Below are positions 48,579-54,886 of a stretch of 64,000 bases of DNA, in pieces. Under the pieces are notes generated by a model, which saw nothing but the letters and a program-made list of their open reading frames with translations, was not told where the DNA came from and searched no databases. Every line of letters starts with the position of its first letter. The stretch's first letter is position 1. The translations under genes and the position numbers were made by a program. The DNA is taken from positions 620,001 to 684,000 of the forward strand of contig CBDDEH010000003.1 of assembly GCA_965226865.1 (NCBI GenBank), given 5' to 3'. Source of the stretch: CBDDEH01 sp965226865. GTDB taxonomy: Bacteria > Chloroflexota > Dehalococcoidia > Lucifugimonadales > JAGWBF01.

Positions 48579-48802
48579 TGGTCTGTCCTCCTTGTCTCTT
48601 CCTGCTCATTCCGGCGGGAGCGCAGCCGTTCCAGCCGCTCCCGTCTGCGCCACTCCCGCTCCTCCATGAAGATGCGGATGGCCTGCCGGAGCAGCTCGCT
48701 CACGGAGAGGTCATCCTCCTTCATTACCCGCCGCACCTGCGCCTCCATCTCCGGGGGCAGGGAGAAGGTGAGGGTGTCCGTGTTCCTGGGCTTGGTGGGC
48801 AT
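48575..48802 (-). CDS. Ribbon-helix-helix DNA-binding protein
   Basis: A 75-residue protein from the ATG at 48802: TLTFSLPPEMEAQVRRVMKEDDLSVSELLRQAIRIFMEEREW is a typical ribbon-helix-helix (CopG/Arc type), followed by an Arg/Glu-rich tail. It overlaps the recombinase start by 4 bases (ATGA), so the two are translationally coupled. It may regulate recombinase expression or act as a directionality factor (inference). The longer upstream frame to 48946 lacks a ribosome site and looks spurious. Confidence 0.75.
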   Translation of the reverse strand: MPTKPRNTDTLTFSLPPEMEAQVRRVMKEDDLSVSELLRQAIRIFMEEREWRRRERLERLRSRRNEQEETRRTDQ

Positions 48803-48964
48803 GGCGTGCTTCTCTCGCCTGTTATTATAGCACAGCGTCTTACTCTTATCATCTCCCACCCGTAGCCCTGCCGTCAAGGGAGCGCGGGCGAGAATCGGGC
48901 CGGAAGCCGGTCCTGGGCCTGCGACATTGAAGCTGCATGGGAGCACGCAATTTCAGGCCAGGAC
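48803..48964. other. Intergenic region upstream of the RHH-recombinase operon
   Basis: The first 30 bp upstream of the start contain the only AT-rich patch here (TATTATAGCACAG on the plus strand, i.e. TATAATA on minus), a candidate -10 for the RHH-recombinase operon. The rest is GC-rich and without a credible gene. Confidence 0.4.
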
Positions 48965-50160
48965 TACGGGAGGAGCGAGGTCCCTCGCAAAAGAGCCGGT
49001 TCCGGCGAGAGTTCCTGAAAGGGAAGTCGGGAAGCGGATGGCCGCAGCCAAGTTGCAGCCACATTCCAGCTAGTGAAGGCAAGTGATCGTCCGGGGCTGT
49101 GCAGGTCGTCTAGGGGCCGTCTGAAGCCGTCAAATGCCGCTCCGGGAGCCGGATGTGGTGTCATACCCGTGTACAGGGATTTGCGTCAGTTCCCAAAAGG
49201 GAAGTCGGGGGTCGTTTTGAACGTGAAACAGGCGGGAAAGAAGGGAAGTGGAGCCAATCCTGCGAGCACTTTGGCGAAAGGGTTGGTTCCTGAAAAGTGG
49301 CAGCAGTTCCCAAAAGGGAAGTCACACGGAGAACGGGGTGATCGGGGCCGGTGGCGGTCGCAGCGCAGCCGCATCGGAGCAAGCAGTTCGGAGGCCCGTT
49401 CAGGCCGCGTGAGGCAGGCTGAACCCCCCCTACAGGCTGTGGGGGTGCGAGACCCAGAGTGCTGGCACTCGGCATCGAGCTGGTGGCTGTGTCGGGACCC
49501 GGCGCCGTCGGCTTCGAGGCGAGGGCTGGCAGGCGGCAAGGCGGTCATGGATGTCTTCCATTGGCGGCATGGGGAGCGCTGGGGCATTGGCGGTGTCATG
49601 CCCGTGAACAGAGGAAGGCGCTGGTGAGCAAGCCGCATCCTGGTCATGGGCGTCGCTGTTGCCAGGGGGGCCGGGAAGTCTGATACATCGGAGCAAGCAG
49701 TTTGGGGCCGGGACATCCGGGACGAGCAAAGGGCTTCGCGTAAGGGCTGGTTCCACGGATTTGGAGCCAAAGCTCCCAGGGGGAGTCGTGGCGCGGGCCG
49801 AGGCAGCCACATTGCAGCGAGCAGTTTTCCGGGGCCGTCGAGTTCCCGTCTGAGGCCGACCTGAGCCGCATTTGAGGCTGGTTTCGATGTTTTACCCGTG
49901 TACAGGGATTTGCGTCGGTTGACGAATGTCAATTGGGGGGCGGGTTCCTACCTGAAACAGGAGGGAATGGGGTGGGGCGCAGCCGTGGTTGCGAGCACTT
50001 CGAGGTAAGGGGTGGTTCAACGTCTGGGGGCGGAAATTGACGAAAGTCAAGCGGGCAGAGCGGGGCGACGGAGCGAAGCCCTGCTAAATCGGAGCGAGCA
50101 ATTGGGGGAGCGGGGCCTTATCGAGGGGTGGGATACCCCCTACGGGACAGCCCCTACAGG
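48965..50160 (+). repeat. Array of diverged, hairpin-bearing repeats
   Basis: No convincing gene lies here. A 24-bp block is identical at 49164-49187 and 49893-49916 (starting TACCCGTGTACAGGG), with a weaker third copy near 49598. Directly behind it is a palindrome: TTCCC-AAAA-GGGAA (49190-49203) in one unit, TTGAC-GAAT-GTCAA (49919-49932) in the other. A second palindrome of the same sequence type follows 117-118 bp later in each unit (49307-49320; 50037-50050). A fourfold motif resembling GCGAAAGGGTTGGTTCC occurs near 48987, 49273, 49738 and 50002, and TCGGAGCRAGCARTT at 49375, 49688, 50091 and 51113. The palindromes differ between units but keep pairing. Confidence 0.7.
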
Positions 50161-50184
50161 AGATGAGAGCGAGGAGGTTCGACC

Positions 50185-51108
50185 ATGAACGAGGCGCAGG
50201 TGAACGAGCCGCAGGCTGATGACGGCGTGGACGAAGAGACGCTGGCGAGCAGCAGCGGAGACGTGGATGCGGAGAAGCTGCGGAGGCTCAGGCTCACCGG
50301 GTTCCTGCGGGAGCTGGTGCGGGAGGAGGGCCGCGTCGAGGCGGCGGAGCTGCTGGGCGTGGCCTACCGCACGGTGGTCAGGGCCGAGGAGTCGGGCGAG
50401 ATCACGGGGCGCATGGGCAATGCGCTGGAGCGGCTGCTGGGGACGGGCGACGACCCCGAAGTGGCCCGGCTGTGGGAGCGTGTTGATGCGTTGGAGGGCG
50501 GCGTGGAGGCGCTGGCGAAGGAGCTGCGGGACGGCCTCGGCGAGATTCGGGCTGCGGTTGCTGGCAACGCCGAGTCTCAGGGCCAGGGCCAGGCGCAGGA
50601 CGGGAAGCCCGACGCCGGGGCGGGCCGGTCGGAGACCAGGGCTGCCCCTCCGGTGGCGGGGTTGCGCCCGAAGAAGCCTTTCACCGAGCGGCGTCTGGAC
50701 CCGCAGGTCGTGACCGAGGAGGCTGCCGACGACGACGAGGCGGCGTTCGGTCCGGCGTGGCCGCTGATAGTCGAGTGGCGGGGACTGAAGGACAGCCACC
50801 CCAACCAGGGCAAGGGGCTGTCATGGCTCGTTGCGGAGGAGCGGCTCATGGAGGTGGAGGTGGCGCTTCTGGAGGATCACGGGTTGACGCTGCCGCCTGA
50901 GAAGCAGCCGTTGCGGGGCTTCGGGCGCAAGGGCCAGACCACCCACCGCTGGGAGGCGCTGGCCGACACACGGGTGGCGTTGCGGAAGCGAAAGCTGCTG
51001 CGCTGGGTGCGCCGGTCCTCACCTTGTGGCTGTGGCGGAAGTAGGCCCCGGAGCCGTCTCCGGGGCCGGTTTTCGGCGGTTGCTACATCGGAGCGAAGTG
51101 GGCGCTAA
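50185..51108 (+). CDS. Hypothetical HTH/coiled-coil protein
   Basis: A 307-residue protein starting 8 bp after GAGGAGG. I do not recognise a family. Residues about 30-75 (LRLTGFLRELVREEGRVEAAELLGVAYRTVVRAEESGEITGRMGNALERLL) look like a helix-turn-helix that matches gene-product-like regulators, followed by a heptad-like helix (VARLWERVDALEGGVEALAKELRDGLGEI), a Gln/Gly-rich linker and a C-terminal region with W and charged residues (WPLIVEWRGLKDSHPNQGKGLSWL). The far C-terminus after about residue 275 is Arg-rich and runs into repeat-like DNA, so the true end may be earlier or the frame altered. It probably binds DNA within the mobile element. Confidence 0.6.
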   Translation: MNEAQVNEPQADDGVDEETLASSSGDVDAEKLRRLRLTGFLRELVREEGRVEAAELLGVAYRTVVRAEESGEITGRMGNALERLLGTGDDPEVARLWERVDALEGGVEALAKELRDGLGEIRAAVAGNAESQGQGQAQDGKPDAGAGRSETRAAPPVAGLRPKKPFTERRLDPQVVTEEAADDDEAAFGPAWPLIVEWRGLKDSHPNQGKGLSWLVAEERLMEVEVALLEDHGLTLPPEKQPLRGFGRKGQTTHRWEALADTRVALRKRKLLRWVRRSSPCGCGGSRPRSRLRGRFSAVATSERSGR

Positions 51109-51874
51109 GTCGGAGCGAGCAATTTGGGCGTAGGGGGCCGAATTGCTCGTCCGGGGCCTTCCCTTCGGTCGGATGTTCGGGCGATAATTGACTCAGTTTC
51201 CGGCTTTTTCCAGTGTTTCCTGCCTAGAAACCTGGAGGATTCCCGTCCCCCGAATCCGGGACCGGCTGCATAGGATCGAGCCTTGCTCTCCGAACAGCCG
51301 CCCAGGGGTCAGACCGGAAGGATTGAGCCTCGCTCTCCCGATGGCCGCCCCGGAGGACACATTCGCAGCGGTTGGAGCGTCTCTCGCTTCGGCCCCTCGG
51401 ACACCCTGGTCGGAGTGCGCCCTGCACACTGGCCGGTTCCTCACGTCTGCGGCATGGTTCCTGTGGAACTGGTCGCAGCTTCACCACGCGCCGGTCTGCC
51501 ATTGCAAGCTGGCTGGCCGCTTCCCTCGCGCAGCATCCCAGGACGTTACCGACGTAGCTCCCGGGTCTCGCTGCGTCTCTCACCGGGCCGTCCTGTGGTT
51601 GCTCTGCAGGCCGGTCGGTGCTCCCCCACTTCATAGCAGCTCCCCCTGAGTCCGTCCCTCTGAGTTGACTCTGGGCCGAGCTGCGTCTTCTTCACCCCCC
51701 CCCTAGCAGCAGCTCCCCCTGAGTCGGTTCCCGTGAGTTGACCCTGGGCCGAGCTGCGTCTTCTTTCAACACGGCGTCTCCCTCGTTCGGCTCATCGTCG
51801 GACTGCGGGCGTCGTCGGCACGGCAACACGGATTCAACGGCAACGGCATGAGATTCAGCAAGGAGGTAGCACAC
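51109..51874. other. Non-coding stretch with three kinds of repeats
   Basis: No frame here looks like a protein gene. It holds further copies of the TCGGAGCGAGCAATT motif (51113), whose GAGCAATT is mirrored by AATTGCTC about 25 bp later, a 47-bp tandem pair (from 51273 and 51320, GGATYGAGCCTYGCTCTCC) and a 73-bp-period tandem pair (51635 and 51708). The ribosome site of the next gene closes the stretch. Confidence 0.55.
51635..51771 (+). repeat. Tandem duplication, 73-bp period
   Basis: Two copies of about 60 bp starting AGCAGCTCCCCCTGAGTC at 51635 and 51708, sharing TGAGTTGAC and CTGGGCCGAGCTGCG blocks and ending TCTTCTT, with a C-rich spacer. They lie about 100-240 bp before the next gene and could be recombination or binding sites. 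Confidence 0.75.
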
Positions 51875-52549
51875 ATGGACATGCAAGTTGGTCGGTATCA
51901 GAAGGGCGAACGGCAGGTGATCGGCGACCGCGTGGTCCTCAACCCACGCACCCGCCTCTGCTCCCTGCGAGACGCCGAGGGCAACGTCTTCGACACGTTC
52001 AGGTTGTCTCTCGAGGTCTGTGGATGCGGGTATTCCTTTGCGCGGGCGGGGGTGGGCTACAGAGGCTCGGGCGGCTGGTACTGCAAGAGATGCGGGCAGC
52101 TGCACACATTGGACGGGAAGCAATCCGCGAGCGACCCGGCCTGCCTGAAGCCCGATCCATCGCGGGTAAGGGAGTTCGACGTGGGCATCCGGGTATCCCC
52201 CGACTGGTCCACGCCCAGCGACCTGGAGGCCGGCGCGGGTCAACAACGGAAAGGAGGCGTCAATGCACGTCAAGGAACTGGTTCCAAAGGTCAAGGGACT
52301 CGCGGTCAAGGCGGGCGGATTCATGCGGCGGCACAAGCGGCTGACGATAGCGGTCGTGGTCGCGGCGCTGCTGCTCCTTCGGCAGTTCCTCGCGCGGAGC
52401 ACGGTGCAGAGGTTCAGACGCTGACAAGAGGAGCCGCTTGCTCTCTCATACCCATCCCAACACGCAAGGGTCGTCTCCATCCGGGGACGGCCCTTCTTCT
52501 TTGCCCGCAAGCGGGCGCAATCCAAAACCAAGATACAAGGAGGTCGTGA
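51875..52549 (+). CDS. Hypothetical zinc-ribbon protein
   Basis: The ATG at 51875 follows AAGGAGG by 8 bp. The first 110 residues look real: a basic, beta-rich start (GRYQKGERQVIGDRVVLNPRTRLCSLRDAEGNVFDTF) and a CGC plus CKRCG pair that may bind zinc (VCGCGYSF, WYCKRCGQLH). From about residue 125 the composition changes to Gln/Gly/Arg-rich, and this part overlaps a better small gene (52263-52424) and a terminator (52466-52500) in another frame. The true end is therefore probably near 52260, with a lesion or an unrecognised stop in between. No family is recognised. Confidence 0.45.
   Translation: MDMQVGRYQKGERQVIGDRVVLNPRTRLCSLRDAEGNVFDTFRLSLEVCGCGYSFARAGVGYRGSGGWYCKRCGQLHTLDGKQSASDPACLKPDPSRVREFDVGIRVSPDWSTPSDLEAGAGQQRKGGVNARQGTGSKGQGTRGQGGRIHAAAQAADDSGRGRGAAAPSAVPRAEHGAEVQTLTRGAACSLIPIPTRKGRLHPGTALLLCPQAGAIQNQDTRRS
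52263..52424 (+). CDS. Small single-pass membrane protein (53 aa)
   Basis: AAAGGAGG ends 4 bp before an ATG that opens a 53-codon frame: MHVKELVPKVKGLAVKAGGF, a positive patch MRRHKR, a hydrophobic segment LTIAVVVAALLLL at about 27-39, then basic residues and TGA. The shape (amphipathic helix, positive patch, one membrane span, basic tail) fits an N-in membrane peptide. It is followed by a good terminator, as expected for a last gene. It overlaps the doubtful C-terminal part of the zinc-ribbon frame. Function is unknown; a holin-like, toxin-like or anchoring role is possible. Confidence 0.6.
   Translation: MHVKELVPKVKGLAVKAGGFMRRHKRLTIAVVVAALLLLRQFLARSTVQRFRR
52466..52500 (+). terminator. 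Rho-independent terminator
   Basis: Arms 52466-52478 and 52483-52495 pair over 13 bp (two G-U), loop of four, followed by CTTCTTT. A second hairpin (GCCCGC-AA-GCGGGC) follows at once. It separates the 51.9-52.4 kb genes from the gene starting at 52549. Confidence 0.7.
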
Positions 52550-53037
52550 TGACAACGGCAACATTGGCAACTGGCAATCGGACGATGACGGATGTTCGGC
52601 CCCGGCGCAGCCTCGAAGAGCTGGTCGACCGGCTCATTGCGGCGCTGTTCAAGGAGGAGGAGCCGGAGGCGGAACAGGCGACGGAGACACCGAGCGTGGC
52701 CAAGAGCCTTCACGAGGCGCGGCGGCTCAGGCAGGCGGGGGACGTGGATAGGGCGCTGGCGGTCCTCGCCGGCACGGACACGACGAAGGCTGAGCCGCAT
52801 CAGGCTCGGTGGGCCTACGCCGAGTGGACGGACCTGGTGAAGCGGCGGTTCGGGGACCGGGACGCGCTGGTCTACAACCAGGGCACGGGCCGGGCCGCCG
52901 CCCTGGTTCCCACCGGCGACGGCGGGACGCTTGAGGTCGATGCGGTCCTTGGGATGCGCTGGAAGCCGGGCAAGCTGGTCTCGGGGCGCAGCCTGCAGGG
53001 GCTGAGGCCCTTGGCGAAGGCTTGCCCTCGGCCCTGA
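52549..53037 (+). CDS. Hypothetical protein with helical-repeat segment
   Basis: A 162-residue protein; the ATG at 52549 follows AAGGAGG by 6 bp. It opens MTTATLATGNRT, very like the start of the gene at 53505 (MTTATTAQTNRT), so the two share a duplicated 5' leader. Residues 55-100 (SLHEARRLRQAGDVDRALAVLAGTDTTKAEPHQARWAYAEW) resemble one or two TPR-like helix pairs. The rest is unlike any family I know. It lies between two structured leader regions in the GC-rich element. Confidence 0.6.
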   Translation: MTTATLATGNRTMTDVRPRRSLEELVDRLIAALFKEEEPEAEQATETPSVAKSLHEARRLRQAGDVDRALAVLAGTDTTKAEPHQARWAYAEWTDLVKRRFGDRDALVYNQGTGRAAALVPTGDGGTLEVDAVLGMRWKPGKLVSGRSLQGLRPLAKACPRP

Positions 53038-53414
53038 TCGGAGAGTGGCCCGGCGCTGTCGTAGAGCAAGCAACGGTTGACGACTCGTAGGGCAAACGGG
53101 GCGCTTCAGTGCCCTGCTTGGATTCCGGGTCGCCACCTTCCTGCGCCTGCTTGAACGGGCGGCCCGCTCCGCGAGGTAGCACCCCGCACGGGGATCGCTG
53201 CCTCCTCCGCCCGCTCCCCCTGCGGGCTTCCATCCCTCTTCCCCCAACCCCACACGCGTCGCACAGGTCTTCTCCCCGACTCCGGTCGGGGGCAGAACCT
53301 GTGCCCCGATGCACGACGGAGCCTGCCCCGCACACGGCCTTCCGCAGAGGCCGCCCCGGACTTGATTCCGGGATGCCGCACCGGCCATTCGCCACGGCAA
53401 CAACGCTACCCAAC

Positions 53415-53482
53415 GAGACAGTCCCGACCATCGGGACACGGATTCGAGCGGGACTGTCTCCGACAAGGGGGCGGTCCCGCTC
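53415..53482 (+). promoter_or_regulatory. Leader with mutually exclusive hairpins before the four-HTH gene
   Basis: Three perfect pairings can be drawn: 53415-53425 with 53450-53460 (11 bp, GAGACAGTCCC), 53422-53427 with 53431-53436 (6 bp), and 53446-53454 with 53474-53482 (9 bp, GAGCGGGAC). The first and third share bases and cannot form together. CTCCT at 53480-53484 can also pair with AGGAG of the ribosome site (53492-53496). This is the layout of an attenuator or a ribosome-site switch. The rest of the 53038-53504 gap shows no gene. Confidence 0.5.
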
Positions 53483-53504
53483 CTTCATTACAGGAGGAAG
53501 CGAC

Positions 53505-54622
53505 ATGACGACGGCAACGACGGCACAGACCAATCGGACCAAGGAGACGGCGGGAGCTGAGAGCGAGCTCAGGGCCGCGGCCAGGCGGCGGGGGCTCACC
53601 GTGAAGGAGCTTGCGGCCCTGATGGGCGTGTCCGCGGGATACCTGTCCCAGATTGCGAACGGGGCAGGCCGTGGACTCCGAAGATGCGGGAGAAGGTCGT
53701 GGCGGTGCTGGGAGAGGTTCCCGGCCAGGGGATCGTCTACCGCCAGGGCGGCATGGTGACCGGGGAGAGCAGCTTCATCCGGGAGCGCGCCCGCACCCTG
53801 GGCATGACCATGCATGACCTGGCCGACCGCGTTGGCGTGTCCTACAGCTACATGACGCAGGTTGCCCGCGGCCGCCAGAGCATGGGCATCAAGGTCCAGG
53901 CCAGGGTCGAGTCGGCGTTGCACGGTCCGGCGAAGGTCGCGCCCGCACAGTGCGCCAACCGCCAGGGCGTCGTCGTGGCCGGGGAGAGCAGCTACATCCG
54001 GGAGCGGGCCAGGGAGTTGGGCATGAGCCTGCGGGACCTGGCCGACCGCGTGGGCGTCTCCTACAGCTACATGTCAATGGTGGCGCGGGGTCATAGCAAC
54101 ATGGGCGTGAAGGTCCAGGCGCGGGTCGCGTCGGCGCTGGAGGCCCCGGTGAAGGTCGCGCCCGCACAGCCCGCCTGCATCGACCGCGAGGCCGTGTGGG
54201 ACCGGATGAACGCCCACGGCTTCAGCCAGAACGAGGTCGCCCGGCGCGCCGGCATCAGTTCCTCCAATCTCTCCCAGATCATGAACGGCAGGAACAACCT
54301 GTCGCCGGACGTTCTGAAGAGGCTGCACGGCGTCCTGTTCCAGCCCACGAAGGCGGAGCGGGTCATGCCCGCCGAGGTGAAGGTGCTGGGCTGGCGGAAG
54401 GGCGAGCGGAGCGGGATGGTGGTGCGCGGCGCCAGTGGCCCCGGGCGCGGCGCCAAGACCGGCGGTGGCACCGTCAGGGTCGGCGGCCATGTGCCCTGGG
54501 GCGCGAAGGCGGAGTTCGCCTACCGTGCCGGGTACGACGGCATGGGCCGGGTGTCGGTGACGCACGTCGTCGAGCGGGGCTACTCCGCCATGCTGAAGCA
54601 GCCGGAGACGGCAGCTGCGTAG
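53505..54622 (+). CDS. Protein with four XRE-type HTH domains (frameshifted)
   Basis: AGGAGG precedes the ATG at 53505. Four helix-turn-helix units follow in a row: LTVKELAALMGVSAGYLSQIANG; MTMHDLADRVGVSYSYMTQVARGR; MSLRDLADRVGVSYSYMSMVARGH; and FSQNEVARRAGISSSNLSQIMNGR, then a Gly-rich tail of about 90 residues. Units 2 and 3 are a recent internal duplication, including the flanking ESSFIRERAR and KVQARV blocks. A 1-nt deletion near 53667 (IANG, then RPWTPKMREK in another frame) breaks the gene after unit 1; the second frame has a possible ATG at 53684. It may bind repeated DNA sites; the nearby repeat array is a candidate target. Confidence 0.7.
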
Positions 54623-54750
54623 GGCTCCATGACGTACCGCATGATGGGCGGCTGCCTCGGAGCAGCCTGGGACGGCCCGCACCGGGCCGCATACGCGAGT
54701 CCCGCCACCGGCGGGCCTTCGCACGTTCAAGCATTCGCCTGGGGGCGTTG

Positions 54751-54882
54751 CCGGAACCCGACCGCCCCCGCTGGGGCGGTGCAGTCCGTCTCCCGTCGCT
54801 CTCCGCCTTGCGGCGGCGACTGATGGAGACGTGCGGTCGGGTTCCGGCGTCGTCCTCTAACCACCACGAAAAGGAGGACGAC
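54751..54882 (+). promoter_or_regulatory. Structured leader with ribosome-site-masking hairpin before the helicase gene
   Basis: The arms 54751-54765 and 54833-54847 pair perfectly over 15 bp (CCGGAACCCGACCGC). Inside are an ACCGCCCC/GGGGCGGT hairpin (54761-54780), which competes for the outer arm, and nested stems GTCTCC/GGAGAC, GTCGC/GCGAC and CCGC/GCGG (54788-54830). Behind it GTCGTCCTC (54849-54857) pairs over 9 bp with GAGGACGAC (54874-54882), covering the AAGGAGG ribosome site at 54871-54877. The remaining part of the 54623-54886 gap has no gene. Confidence 0.6.
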
Positions 54883-54886
54883 TCAA

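Noticed and set aside
46019..48830. Frames antisense to the IS630 transposase and to the serine recombinase
   Set aside because: Composition is typical of shadows, and the sense proteins carry complete catalytic motifs.
49073..49932. Protein genes inside the repeat array (185-250 aa frames on both strands)
   Set aside because: No ribosome sites, unrelated products from homologous repeat units, and indels between units that are not multiples of three.
48965..50160. CRISPR array
   Set aside because: Repeats are imperfect, long, unevenly spaced and no cas gene is nearby.
48965..50160. Diversity-generating retroelement or integron attC array
   Set aside because: No reverse transcriptase or integron integrase is seen and no template/variable pair or attC core is recognisable.
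51188..51649. Frame of 153 aa in the 51.1-51.9 kb gap
   Set aside because: It runs through tandem repeats, has no ribosome site and no family resemblance.
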